From the NCBI RefSeq assembly GCF_022347545.1, contig NZ_JAKREW010000038.1:1-41752 (forward strand): a stretch of DNA of 41,752 nt, written 5' to 3'. The stretch is from Terribium retamae (GTDB lineage: Bacteria > Pseudomonadota > Alphaproteobacteria > Rhizobiales > Rhizobiaceae). The position numbers were made by a program, and so were the translations under genes. Below are positions 16,947 to 26,582 of the stretch, one piece after another. Every line of letters begins with the position of its first letter. Position 1 is the stretch's first letter. The notes beneath the pieces are model-generated. The model saw only the letters and a list, made by a program, of their open reading frames with translations. It did no database searches and was not told where the DNA came from.

Positions 16947-18056
16947 TCAGATCTTGCCGCCGCGCTGCTGCAGCATCATGAAGGTATCGAACGTATATTC
17001 CGACACCTGTGCCCATAGATAGGCGTCACGCCGAAACGCGACCTGATCGTCAAAGATTTTCTTGAATGCAGCGTTCGACGCCGAAATTTCCGCATAGGTT
17101 GCATTTGCGGCATCGAAACAGGCGGCCAGGATATCCTGGCTGAAGGGACGCAGTTGCGCGCCTCCGGCCACCAGCCTTTTTAAAGCGGCCGGATTCTTCT
17201 GATCATAGCTGGCCATCATATCACAATTGGCAGCCTGACAAGCGGAGGTCAGCGCCGCCTGATAGGCTTTCGGCAACTCATTCCACTTGGCGAGATTGAC
17301 CAGGAGATTGAGCGTTGGACCACCCTCCCACCAGCCTGGATAGTAGTAATAGGGTGCGACCTTCTGGAAGCCAAGCTTCTCGTCATCGTAAGGACCGACC
17401 CATTCGGCTGCGTCGATCGTGCCCTTTTCCAAGGCCGGATAGATGTCGCCGCCAGCGATCTGCTGCGGAACCAGGCCCAGCCTCTGCAGCACCTTGCCGG
17501 CAAAGCCGCCGACCCGCATCTTGAGGCCCTTGAAATCTTCGACGGTCTTGATCTCCTTGCGGAACCAGCCGCCCATCTGGGCACCGGTGTTGCCGCAAGG
17601 CAATCCATAGAGCCCCTGCGTGGCATAGAACTCGTTCAGCAGCTCATTGCCCTTATTGTAATACAGCCAGGCATTCATCTGCCGGTCATTGAACATAAAC
17701 GGCACCGCGGTTGCCAACGCGTAGGTCGGATCCTTGCCCCAATAATAGTAGGACGCCGTGTGGCAGCATTCGACCGTTCCTGCCGCAGCCGCATCGGCCG
17801 CCTGCAGGCCCGGCACCAATTCACCCGAAGCGAAGACCTGGATATCGAAATTGCCGTCCGTGGATTCGCGAACATATTTCGCCATCGTCTGCGCAGCGCC
17901 AAAGATCGTGTCGAGCGCCTTCGGAAACGACGACGTGCATCGCCAGGACAGTTTTGGCAGCGACTGCGCTATCGCCGGCATTGCCAGACTTGTCGCTGCC
18001 CCGATCGCGCCTGCACCGGCAAAGCCGGCGTTCCTCACAAATGAACGACGATCCAT
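16947..18056 (-). CDS. TRAP transporter substrate-binding protein 1 (TakP/DctP-like)
   Basis: A 369-residue periplasmic binding protein. The N-terminus MDRRSFVRNAG plus a hydrophobic, Ala-rich stretch to AIAQ is a twin-arginine-type signal. The mature part shows SSFPKALDTIFGAAQTMAKYV, FASGELVPGLQAADAAAAGTVE, GGWFRKEI, KMRVGGFAGKV and GTIDAAEWVGPYDDEKLGF, which are features of the TakP group that binds 2-oxoacids such as pyruvate with a cation. It is closely related to the protein encoded next (18236-19345), with the same length and near-identical core blocks, so the two arose by tandem duplication. It probably serves the facing dctQM. It carries more cysteines (ECC, CQAANC) than its paralogue. 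Exact ligand unknown. Confidence 0.92.
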   Translation of the reverse strand: MDRRSFVRNAGFAGAGAIGAATSLAMPAIAQSLPKLSWRCTSSFPKALDTIFGAAQTMAKYVRESTDGNFDIQVFASGELVPGLQAADAAAAGTVECCHTASYYYWGKDPTYALATAVPFMFNDRQMNAWLYYNKGNELLNEFYATQGLYGLPCGNTGAQMGGWFRKEIKTVEDFKGLKMRVGGFAGKVLQRLGLVPQQIAGGDIYPALEKGTIDAAEWVGPYDDEKLGFQKVAPYYYYPGWWEGGPTLNLLVNLAKWNELPKAYQAALTSACQAANCDMMASYDQKNPAALKRLVAGGAQLRPFSQDILAACFDAANATYAEISASNAAFKKIFDDQVAFRRDAYLWAQVSEYTFDTFMMLQQRGGKI

Positions 18057-18186
18057 TCTGCTTCCTCCCTCGCCTGGATCTAAGAAGCGCCGAATGGCTT
18101 GTTTTCATGTCGCCCAGCCGGCGCTGGCCCCATGATGCATGGCTTCTGGACCAAGTCCAGTGACGCGCACGGCACGTGCAACAAAA

Positions 18187-18211
18187 AGCCCGGGAGCAAT
18201 GCTCCCGGGCT
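18187..18211 (-). terminator. Intrinsic terminator after the second dctP gene
   Basis: AGCCCGGGAGC (18187-18197), loop AAT, GCTCCCGGGCT (18201-18211): an 11-bp perfect stem followed, reading the minus strand, by TTTTTGT. It lies 24 bases past the stop of the binding-protein gene at 18236 and separates the two tandem paralogues. Confidence 0.9.
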
Positions 18212-18235
18212 CCTCATTTTGGGTTGTCGCTCAGA

Positions 18236-19345
18236 TCAGAGCTTGTTGCCGCGCTGCTGGATCATCATGAAGGTGTCGTAGTTGTACTCGGCCACCTGCG
18301 CCCAAAGATAATGCTCCTTACGGAAGCCCTTGATCGAGTCCCAGATCTTCTTGAAGTCGGCGTTTCCGGATTCCATTTCAGCATAAACTTCGTTCGCCTT
18401 GTCGAAGCATGCCGCCAGGATTTCCTGACTGAACGGCCGCAGCTTCGCGCCGGATGCCACCAGCGACTTCACCGCGGCAGGATTCAGAAAGTCGTACTTC
18501 TGCAGCATGTTGGCGTCCGCGGCCTGGGCCGCAGTGTGCACCAGCGACTTATAGTTGGCCGGCAGTTCCTCGAACTTCGCCTTGTTGAACAGCAGGTGAA
18601 CAGTCGGACCACCTTCCCACCAGCCGGGGTAATAATAATAGGGAGCGACCTTCTGGAAGCCGAGCTTCTCGTCATCGTACGGACCTACCCACTCGGCGGC
18701 GTCGATGGTGCCTTTCTCCAGGGCGGGATAGATGTCGCCGCCGGCGATCTGCTGCGGAACGACACCCAGCTTCTCGACCACCTTGCCGGCGAAGCCGCCG
18801 ATGCGCATCTTGAGGCCCTTGAGATCCGCGACGGTGTTGATCTCCTTGCGGAACCAGCCGCCCATCTGCACGCCGGTGTTGCCGCCCGGGAGGCCATAGA
18901 GACCCTGCTTGCCCAGGAACTCGTTGAACAGCGCGATACCGCCGCCGTGATAGTGCCAGGCGTTCATGCCGCGTGCGTTGAGCGCGAACGGCACCGCAGC
19001 ACCCAGCGCCCAGGTCGGATTCTTGCCCCAATAATAATACGCGACAGTATGGGCGGCCTCGACGGTTCCAGCAGCAGCCGCATCCGCCGCTTGCAGACCG
19101 GGGACGAGTTCGCCGGAAGCAAAGACCTGCACGGTGAAATTGCCGTCGGTCGCTTCCGAGACCATCTTGGAGAACACTTCGGCTCCACCGTAGATCGTAT
19201 CCAGAGACTTCGGGAAGGACGAGGTCAGCCGCCAGGTCACTTTAGGATTGGATTGGGCGATAGCCGGAGCCGCGAGTGTCGTGGCGACGGCCGCCGCTCC
19301 CGCACCGGTAACACCGGCTTTGCGGATGAACGAACGACGATCCAT
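18236..19345 (-). CDS. TRAP transporter substrate-binding protein 2 (TakP/DctP-like)
   Basis: A 369-residue paralogue of the preceding gene. It has a Tat-type signal (MDRRSFIRKAG, then an Ala-rich core to APAIAQ) and the same blocks: GGAEVFSKMVSEATDGNFTV, ASGELVPGLQAADAAAAGTVE, MGGWFRKEI, KMRIGGFAGKV, GTIDAAEWVGPYDDEKLGFQ. The start at ATG 19345 is fixed by AAAGGGAGGAA upstream; the frame runs on to 19429 without support. It has its own terminator, so the two binding proteins can be expressed at different levels while sharing one DctQM. TakP-like proteins import 2-oxoacids; the ligand here is inferred only from family resemblance. Confidence 0.93.
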   Translation of the reverse strand: MDRRSFIRKAGVTGAGAAAVATTLAAPAIAQSNPKVTWRLTSSFPKSLDTIYGGAEVFSKMVSEATDGNFTVQVFASGELVPGLQAADAAAAGTVEAAHTVAYYYWGKNPTWALGAAVPFALNARGMNAWHYHGGGIALFNEFLGKQGLYGLPGGNTGVQMGGWFRKEINTVADLKGLKMRIGGFAGKVVEKLGVVPQQIAGGDIYPALEKGTIDAAEWVGPYDDEKLGFQKVAPYYYYPGWWEGGPTVHLLFNKAKFEELPANYKSLVHTAAQAADANMLQKYDFLNPAAVKSLVASGAKLRPFSQEILAACFDKANEVYAEMESGNADFKKIWDSIKGFRKEHYLWAQVAEYNYDTFMMIQQRGNKL

Positions 19346-19631
19346 GAAGTTCCTCCCTTTTTGGATCAACGGGCGAATATGAAAATAAAGAGAATTTTCC
19401 GATTTGGTGGGTTGTACCCGGGCAGACAATACACGCCGTTCCCCTCGTGTCCAGCGAGCGCCAAGGCCTCTGGAGCAGCCTTTTCCATGCTCTGCGACTA
19501 TAGTCTAACGACAGGATCGTGCATGGCTTGCATGTCTCGGCGAAGCCATAAACTTGTCGTGGAAAAGCGCTTCGGCATCGCCTATTTTATAGGCATTCCA
19601 GTTTTGGACCCCAACGGAACCCGTATCTAAA

Positions 19632-20405
19632 ATGCAGCAGCCGCTCGTCGCCGTCTCGACCGATGTCCGCCAGTTCGACAACTACACCTGGCACGCAGCC
19701 CCCCGGCAATATCTGGAAGCGGCAATTGCCGGCGCCGGTGTGTTCCCGGTCCTCGTCCCCTCCTTTGGCGACCGGCTCGATCTCGACGAACTGCTGTCGT
19801 CGGTCGACGGGGTGATGATGACCGGCTCGAAGTCGAATGTGCACCCCTCGCTTTATGGCGGCGATGCCAGCGAAGCCAACGGACCCTATGACCCTGATCG
19901 CGACGCAACAACCTTGCCGCTCATCCGCAAGGCAATCGAGCGCGGCGTGCCACTGCTGGCCATTTGCCGTGGAATCCAGGAAATGAACGTGGCACTCGGA
20001 GGCTCGCTGGCCACCGAAATCCAGGAACGCGATGGTTCACTTGACCACCGTGCTCCGGTTTCCGACAATCAGGACGAGCGCTTCGCCATCCGCCAAAGCG
20101 TCAGCATCAAGCCGGGCTCATGCCTGGCAGGTGTTTTCGGCGCCGGTGAAGTCATGGTGAATTCCGTGCATCGGCAGGCTGTTGACCGGCTTGGTGCGAA
20201 ACTGCAAGTCGAGGCGGTGGCGACCGACGGTACGGTCGAGGCTGTTTCGGTGCGGGATTCCCGCTCCTTTGCCGTCGGCGTGCAATGGCACCCGGAATAT
20301 TGGGTCAAAAGCGACAGCGTCTCGCAGCGGGTCTTCAAGGCGTTCGGTGATGCTGTGCGCGCACATGCTGCCGCTAGGACCGCGACCCGCGCCGCAGCCG
20401 AATAA
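19632..20405 (+). CDS. Gamma-glutamyl-gamma-aminobutyrate hydrolase family protein (class I amidotransferase-like)
   Basis: A 257-residue cytoplasmic hydrolase of the peptidase C26 / PuuD family. The nucleophile is Cys112 in LLAICRGIQEMNVALGG, and the catalytic pair is His220 and Glu222 in GVQWHPEY, so the triad is complete. The MTGSKSNVHPSLYGG loop is typical of the family. PuuD-type enzymes release GABA or a related amine from a gamma-glutamyl conjugate in polyamine breakdown. No other puu genes are nearby, so the substrate is uncertain. It is divergent from the second dctP gene across 286 bases. The ATG at 19632 comes a few bases after an in-frame stop region. Confidence 0.88.
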   Translation: MQQPLVAVSTDVRQFDNYTWHAAPRQYLEAAIAGAGVFPVLVPSFGDRLDLDELLSSVDGVMMTGSKSNVHPSLYGGDASEANGPYDPDRDATTLPLIRKAIERGVPLLAICRGIQEMNVALGGSLATEIQERDGSLDHRAPVSDNQDERFAIRQSVSIKPGSCLAGVFGAGEVMVNSVHRQAVDRLGAKLQVEAVATDGTVEAVSVRDSRSFAVGVQWHPEYWVKSDSVSQRVFKAFGDAVRAHAAARTATRAAAE

Positions 20406-20571
20406 CGCTCATTGCCGGCGCCAGATATACCTGCCTTGCAGTCGCGGTAGACGGAGTCGCTGCGCGCTTTTCCTGGGATTTCTCCAGCCACAGCGCCGAT
20501 AGGCGGGGTGCGATTTCCATCGCATTCTATTTTTCGGTTCGCTAAACTACACCGGGGTTGAGGGTGACCGG

Positions 20572-21408
20572 GTGGCATTCAGTGCGGACGAAATTGCCGG
20601 GCATCCGGCCCTCCATCGTGTTGTTCGCAGTCAGGCGAAAGCGCTGTTGGCAGCATATCAAAGCTCGCCCCGGCTCTCTTCCGTATTCGCTACACAGCAG
20701 CGCTGGCTGATGGCCCATGCCGGCCTGGCCCTTTATTTTCGCCAGGGCGCGTTAACGACTGCGCGTTTCCTTCAACTGGTCGAACAGCACTCCGTGGCCA
20801 GCCGAAACACGGCCGACGCCTTCATCAAGGAGATGCTGCAATACAACTATGTCGAGCTTCTGCCCGGTACCGACCGTCGTTCGAATCCGCTTCGTCCGAC
20901 CGACCAGACGCTGCAAACCCTGGCTGCATGGGCGGTGGTTCATCTTACGACATTGGATGGGCTTGACGGCGGCAGGCGCTTGGAAGCTTTTGCTTCCAGG
21001 CCCGATGCGCTTTCCCGCCTCGAACCTTTGATAGCCGATGGCTTGCTCACATCGAGTCCGATCCGCTCCCCTGAGAAAACCTTTTCATTGTTCACCTGGC
21101 TCAACAATGGCGGCGTGGTCATGGAATGGCTGATCTCGGGTGTAGAGCCTGGCCTGATCGAGCAGGATCGCATCCCCACCGGGGTCGTTTCAATTGGCGA
21201 ATTCGCCAGTTTGTTGAAGCTCTCGCGCACGCATCTGGCACGCAAGCTGCGCGAGGCGGAAGACCTCGGCAGCGTTGGCTGGCTAGGCCAACGCGGTAAC
21301 TCCACAATGTGGCTGTCCCGCGGTTTCTACCACGAATACATGGGCGCCCAGGCCGTGAAGCTCGCCATCATCGACGAGGCCTTCGAGCAAGGCCTCACCG
21401 CAGCGTGA
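20572..21408 (+). CDS. Conserved-looking protein of unknown function with a possible winged helix
   Basis: A 278-residue soluble protein, GTG start at 20572 with GAGGG about seven bases upstream. I do not recognise a named family. The N-terminal half is helical (QQRWLMAHAGLALYFRQGALTTARFLQLVEQHSVASRNTADAF) and could be a winged-helix fold. The C-terminal part VVSIGEFASLLKLSRTHLARKLREAEDLGSVGWLGQRGNSTMWLSRGF also reads like a helix-turn-helix with a wing. A duplicated DNA-binding arrangement is therefore possible. It follows the C26 hydrolase gene by 166 bases on the same strand. Regulatory role is inference. Confidence 0.6.
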   Translation: MAFSADEIAGHPALHRVVRSQAKALLAAYQSSPRLSSVFATQQRWLMAHAGLALYFRQGALTTARFLQLVEQHSVASRNTADAFIKEMLQYNYVELLPGTDRRSNPLRPTDQTLQTLAAWAVVHLTTLDGLDGGRRLEAFASRPDALSRLEPLIADGLLTSSPIRSPEKTFSLFTWLNNGGVVMEWLISGVEPGLIEQDRIPTGVVSIGEFASLLKLSRTHLARKLREAEDLGSVGWLGQRGNSTMWLSRGFYHEYMGAQAVKLAIIDEAFEQGLTAA

Positions 21409-21424
21409 TCAGCCGGAGCAGCCG

Positions 21425-22261
21425 TCATTTGGCCAGCCGATCTGCATGCCACTTCAAATGATCGTCCATGAAAGTCGAGATGAAATTGTAGGAATGGTCA
21501 TAGCCATCCTGCATGCGCAACGTGAGCGCGATGTCGGCCTTATTACAGACTTCCTCGAGCAGCCACGGACGCAGGCCTTCGTCGAGGAAGCCATCTGACG
21601 TACCCTGATCGACCAGCAGTTCGGGAAAGCGATAGCCGTCCTCGATCAGCAGCGTCGCGTCGTAGGCGCGCCAGGGCTTCTCGCCGGCACCAAGATACTT
21701 CTCCAGCGCCGGCTTCGACCAGCCTGCCGTCGTCGGCTGCACGATCGGCGCAAAGGCGGAACAGCTCTTGAAGCGGTCCGCATGCTTTAACGCGATGGTC
21801 AGCGCGCCGTGACCGCCCATGGAATGACCGAATATCCCTTGCCGCGCCATGTCGGCTGGGAACTGCTGCGCAATCAGCGCCGTCAGCTCCTCAGTCAGGT
21901 AGGAATACATGCGATAGTTCTTTGCAAAGGGCTCTTGCGTTGCATCGACATAGAAGCCGGCGCCCTGACCGAACTGCCAATTGTCCTTCTCATCAGGCAC
22001 GGTCTCGCCGCGCGGGCTGGTGTCGGGGCAGACGATCATGAGGCCAAGTTCCGCGGCCATCCGCCTGTATTCGCCCTTGTCCATGACGTTGGCGTGCGTG
22101 CAGGTAAGGCCAGACAGATACCACAACACCGGCACGGGCCCGTCCTTCGCCTGCGGCGGCACGAATACCGCAAAGGTCATATCGCAGGCGCAAGCATCCG
22201 ACTCATGCGAATGGACGCCCTGGACGCCGCCATGCGACTTCGACGTGGAAACTGTCTTCAT
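21425..22261 (-). CDS. fghA: S-formylglutathione hydrolase
   Basis: A 278-residue serine esterase that hydrolyses S-formylglutathione to formate and glutathione, the last step of glutathione-dependent formaldehyde oxidation. The nucleophile is Ser147 in FGHSMGGHGA. Asp (QGTSDGFL) and His (GYDHSYNF) complete the triad, and LSGLTC near the oxyanion site and the DTSPRG segment are typical. I use ATG 22261 (MKTVSTSKSHGG), which gives the usual family length; ATG 22279 six codons earlier is also possible, and neither has a strong ribosome-binding site. It lies 87 bases downstream of adhC and probably shares its transcript. Confidence 0.95.
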   Translation of the reverse strand: MKTVSTSKSHGGVQGVHSHESDACACDMTFAVFVPPQAKDGPVPVLWYLSGLTCTHANVMDKGEYRRMAAELGLMIVCPDTSPRGETVPDEKDNWQFGQGAGFYVDATQEPFAKNYRMYSYLTEELTALIAQQFPADMARQGIFGHSMGGHGALTIALKHADRFKSCSAFAPIVQPTTAGWSKPALEKYLGAGEKPWRAYDATLLIEDGYRFPELLVDQGTSDGFLDEGLRPWLLEEVCNKADIALTLRMQDGYDHSYNFISTFMDDHLKWHADRLAK

Positions 22262-22348
22262 CAATTCAGTACTCTTCATTGCAAGGTCGAGCTGTCCCGG
22301 GAAAGGCGGTCGAGTCGCCCTTCCGTGGGCGCACTGCAATCACCCCTA

Positions 22349-23476
<1,128 letters not shown>

Positions 23477-23683
23477 GCTTCTTCTCTCCAACAGATTTTG
23501 GGTCGCGCCAAGCGGCATGCCGCTCGGCGGGTCAGACTGAGGCTAGAGTCCTAGCTCCTCGAAAGCGATCGTACCAGCGACGCATCATCACATGGATACG
23601 AAACAATCGATCCGCCTGATCAGCATAGTGATTGTTAGCGGAGCGTGAATGACAGGGCCACCCCGAGAAAGAGAGCTGGTATA

Positions 23684-23712
23684 GGCAATTGGTGGGGTCC
23701 CCGCCAATTGCC
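23684..23712 (-). terminator. Strong hairpin downstream of copA
   Basis: GGCAATTGG pairs with CCAATTGCC, extended by GGGG/CCCC inside, giving a nearly continuous 12-14 bp stem. It lies 19 bases beyond the copA stop. The T-run after it on the minus strand is poor, but the stem is very stable. Confidence 0.6.
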
Positions 23713-23730
23713 CCTGCCGAGATCAGGCCA

Positions 23731-26241
23731 TTATGTGCCTCTCTCTGACGCCACCGGTGCGCGGAAACGCCTCAGCCGCAGCGCATTGCTCAGAACGAAA
23801 ACACTGGACAGCGCCATGGCGCCGGCAGCCAGCATCGGCGACAGCAAGGTTCCATTGAGCGGATAGAGCAATCCCGCCGCCACCGGCACCAAAGCCGCGT
23901 TGTAGCCGAATGCCCAAAACAGGTTCTGGCGGATATTGCGGATGGTCGCCTTCGACAGCGCCAAGGCATTGGCAACACCGACGAGATCGCCGGACATCAA
24001 AACGACATCCGCGCTCTCAATGGCGATGTCGGTGCCGGTACCGATCGCGATGCCGACATCGGCGGTTGCCAGGGCCGGCGCATCGTTGATACCGTCACCC
24101 ACAAAAGCGACCCGGGCGCCATCGCAGGCGAGACGACGGATCGCCTCGACCTTGCCTTCGGGCAGCACCTCGGAAATCACTTCATCGATGCCGATCTGCC
24201 GGGCGATCGCCTTGGCCGTGTGGCGATTGTCGCCGGTCACCATCACGACCTTCAGGCCAAGCGCGTGCAACGCTTTGATGGCTGCAGGAGTCGACGCCTT
24301 GATCGGGTCGGCGACTGCGATAATCGCAGCAAGTTCGTCATCGATGGCGGCATAGAGTGGGCTCTTGCCCTCATTGGCCAGGCGTTCGACCACCGGAGCA
24401 AAGGCGGAGACATCCAGGCCAAGCCGCGTCATCAGCCGATCTGCGCCGACTTCCACCTGGCGGTTGCCGATCCAGGCGCGCGCACCGAAACCGGGTATGG
24501 CCTCGAAGTCACCCGCCGTAGCAAGCCTCAGACCACGTTTTTCAGCAGCCCTCACGATTGCTTCAGCCACCGGATGTTCCGAGCGGGTTTCCACAGCAGC
24601 GATGAGGCCAAGCACCTCGGCCTCGTCGAAACCGTCGGCGACGATGAAGTCGGTCAGTTCCGGCCGGCCTTCCGTCAACGTGCCGGTCTTGTCCAAAGCG
24701 ATGACGGACGCATCGCGCAAAGTCTGCAGCGCATCGCCCTTGCGGAAAAGAACGCCCATTTCCGCCGCGCGCCCGGTGCCGACCATGATCGAGGTTGGTG
24801 TCGCCAACCCCATCGCACATGGACAAGCGATGATCAGCACCGCGACCGCATTGACCAGCGCAAAGGACATGGCCGGATCTGGCCCGAACAAAAACCAGAC
24901 GCCGAAGGTAGCGACGGCAGCGGCGATCACCGCCGGCACGAACCAGCCCGTCACCTTGTCGACCAATGCCTGGATCGGCAGCTTGGCACCCTGCGCGGTC
25001 TCGACCATGCGGATGATCTGCGCCAGCAAGGTTTCAGAACCCACCTTGGTGGCACGGAAGGAGAAGCTGCCGGTCTTGTTGATCGTGCCACCGATCACTT
25101 CCGAACCGGCACCTTTGGCAACCGGCACCGGTTCGCCGGTGATCATGGCCTCGTCGACAAAGGAAGAGCCCTCGACGATCTCGCCGTCGACGGCAATCTT
25201 TTCTCCGGGCCGCACCACCACGATGTCGCCGGAACGCACTTCCCGTAGCGGCACCTCGACGGCAATGCCATCGCGCATCACACGCGCGGTCTTGGCTTGC
25301 AGTCCAACCAGTTTCTTGATCGCTTCGCCTGTCCGTCCCTTGGCGCGGGCTTCGAGGAAGCGGCCGAGCAGGATCAGCGTTACGATGACGGAAGCGGCCT
25401 CGTAATAGACATTGCCTGTGCCGGCCGGCAGCACGCCCGGAAGAAAGGTCGCGACGACCGAATAGGCCCAGGCAGCACCGGAGCCGAGCGCAACCAGGGC
25501 ATTCATGTCGGGCGCGCCCCTGAGCAAAGCGGGCACACCTTTGGCGAAGAAGCGCAGCCCAGGCCCGAACAGCACCAATGTGGTCAGCACAGATTGCAGC
25601 CGCCAGCTCCAAATGCCGAATGTCGCCATCACCCAATGATGGAAGGCAGGCACGAGATGCGCTCCCATTTCCAGCACGAAGACCGGCAGGGTTAGGACGA
25701 GCGCAATGGCCAGGGCCCGTTGCAGTGAGGCCATTTCCGAAGCGCGATTGTCTGCCTCGCGGGCGTCGGCGGCATCTGCCATAGCAGAACGGGCCTCATA
25801 GCCAGCTGCCTGAATTGCGGCTTCGAGAAAAGATACCTCGACCGCACCGGCTACGACCGTCACCGTCGCCAGTTCCGTCGCGAGGTTGACACTGGCGTCT
25901 GAGACACCCGGCACCGCCTTGAGTGCGCGTTCGATGCGGGCCACGCAGGAAGCGCAGGACATGCCCTTGATGGTAAGTTCAATCGTTTTGCTGCGTGCCT
26001 GGTAACCGGCGCCGGCCACTGCAGCCAGCACGGGAGCGAGATCCGGTTTTCCTGAAAAGGCTACCTCGGCGCGCTCCGTTGCCAGATTGACGCTGGCGGA
26101 AGCAACACCTGGCGCGGCTGCAATGGCTTTTTCAACGCGACGCACACAGGAGGCACAGGTCATGCCTTCGATGCCGACCTGGAAGGTTGCGCCAACCTCC
26201 GGCGCGGCGGCAGGGAACAATTTCTGGGAAACGGCGTTCAT
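23731..26241 (-). CDS. copA: Copper-exporting P1B-type ATPase
   Basis: An 836-residue Cu+ efflux ATPase of the inner membrane. Two N-terminal heavy-metal domains carry GMTCASC (Cys29/Cys32) and GMSCASC (Cys96/Cys99). Eight transmembrane helices follow, with the metal-site CPC in IIACPCAMGLATPT. The actuator loop is MITGEPVPV, the phosphorylation site DKTGTLTEG, nucleotide-domain HP in EHPVAEA, and the hinge GDGINDAPALA. The C-terminal helix region has YNAALVPVAAGLLYP and MALSSVFVLSNALRLRR, typical of Cu+ transporters. It exports copper to the periplasm. The promoter contains a CueR/HmrR-type operator at 26284-26306. No cueR gene is present next to it. Confidence 0.97.
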   Translation of the reverse strand: MNAVSQKLFPAAAPEVGATFQVGIEGMTCASCVRRVEKAIAAAPGVASASVNLATERAEVAFSGKPDLAPVLAAVAGAGYQARSKTIELTIKGMSCASCVARIERALKAVPGVSDASVNLATELATVTVVAGAVEVSFLEAAIQAAGYEARSAMADAADAREADNRASEMASLQRALAIALVLTLPVFVLEMGAHLVPAFHHWVMATFGIWSWRLQSVLTTLVLFGPGLRFFAKGVPALLRGAPDMNALVALGSGAAWAYSVVATFLPGVLPAGTGNVYYEAASVIVTLILLGRFLEARAKGRTGEAIKKLVGLQAKTARVMRDGIAVEVPLREVRSGDIVVVRPGEKIAVDGEIVEGSSFVDEAMITGEPVPVAKGAGSEVIGGTINKTGSFSFRATKVGSETLLAQIIRMVETAQGAKLPIQALVDKVTGWFVPAVIAAAVATFGVWFLFGPDPAMSFALVNAVAVLIIACPCAMGLATPTSIMVGTGRAAEMGVLFRKGDALQTLRDASVIALDKTGTLTEGRPELTDFIVADGFDEAEVLGLIAAVETRSEHPVAEAIVRAAEKRGLRLATAGDFEAIPGFGARAWIGNRQVEVGADRLMTRLGLDVSAFAPVVERLANEGKSPLYAAIDDELAAIIAVADPIKASTPAAIKALHALGLKVVMVTGDNRHTAKAIARQIGIDEVISEVLPEGKVEAIRRLACDGARVAFVGDGINDAPALATADVGIAIGTGTDIAIESADVVLMSGDLVGVANALALSKATIRNIRQNLFWAFGYNAALVPVAAGLLYPLNGTLLSPMLAAGAMALSSVFVLSNALRLRRFRAPVASERGT

Positions 26242-26283
26242 GGCTGCAACTCTCTTTTTGAGCGGTTGCTCAGGGAGATAAAG

Positions 26284-26306
26284 CTTCCAGTCATGGTAAG
26301 GTCAAG
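26284..26306 (-). promoter_or_regulatory. CueR/HmrR-type copper promoter for copA
   Basis: On the minus strand this reads TTGACC as -35, a 19-base spacer holding the dyad ACCTTACC...GGAAG, then TATCTC as a possible -10. MerR-family copper regulators need exactly such an overlong spacer with an ACCTTCC-type dyad. It lies 43 bases upstream of copA. The same 23 bases occur in reverse orientation at 26367-26389. Confidence 0.75.
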
Positions 26307-26366
26307 AGAGCATCACGCCGTGTGACATCGTCGCAGCGGCGACGTTTGGCGCCTGTGAAAAAGGCG

Positions 26367-26389
26367 CTTGACCTTACCATGACTGGAAG
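26367..26389 (+). promoter_or_regulatory. Second CueR/HmrR-type operator, facing right
   Basis: A perfect 23-base inverted copy of the copA operator, about 60 bases away. Reading rightward it has TTGACC, then ACCTTACCATGACTGGAAGGT as a better dyad than the left copy. The -10 is poor (around CAGATC). It points toward the 3' end of the opposing tetR gene, where I see no convincing gene on this strand. Confidence 0.65.
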
Positions 26390-26582
26390 GTGCAGATCGT
26401 AAAGCCTGAGTTTTGACAGACGTGTCCGAAGCCCTTCTGCAACACCGTTGCAGCCAGGACGTGGACCCGGAAAGGAAACAAGGGCGATGACTAAGCAACA
26501 CCGTTACGTGGCAGGATCGCAGGACGGCGGCAGGTCCTGGCGAGGCACCGCTATAGCGCGGGATGCGCCAACCTCTGTCCGA

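Larger units (their letters stand above)
26242..26582. other. Intergenic region between copA and tetR
   Basis: About 340 bases with no convincing gene. It holds the two mirror copper operators, a small CGTCGC/GCGACG hairpin between them, and on the plus strand a possible short frame starting ATG 26487 behind AAAGGAAACAAGGG. That frame runs into the antisense of tetR and has no recognisable content. Confidence 0.6.

Noticed and set aside
18176..19630. Plus-strand open frame of 484 codons opposite the second dctP gene
   Set aside because: It is the antisense of a clear TakP-like gene, shows no domain, and is explained by high-GC codon bias.
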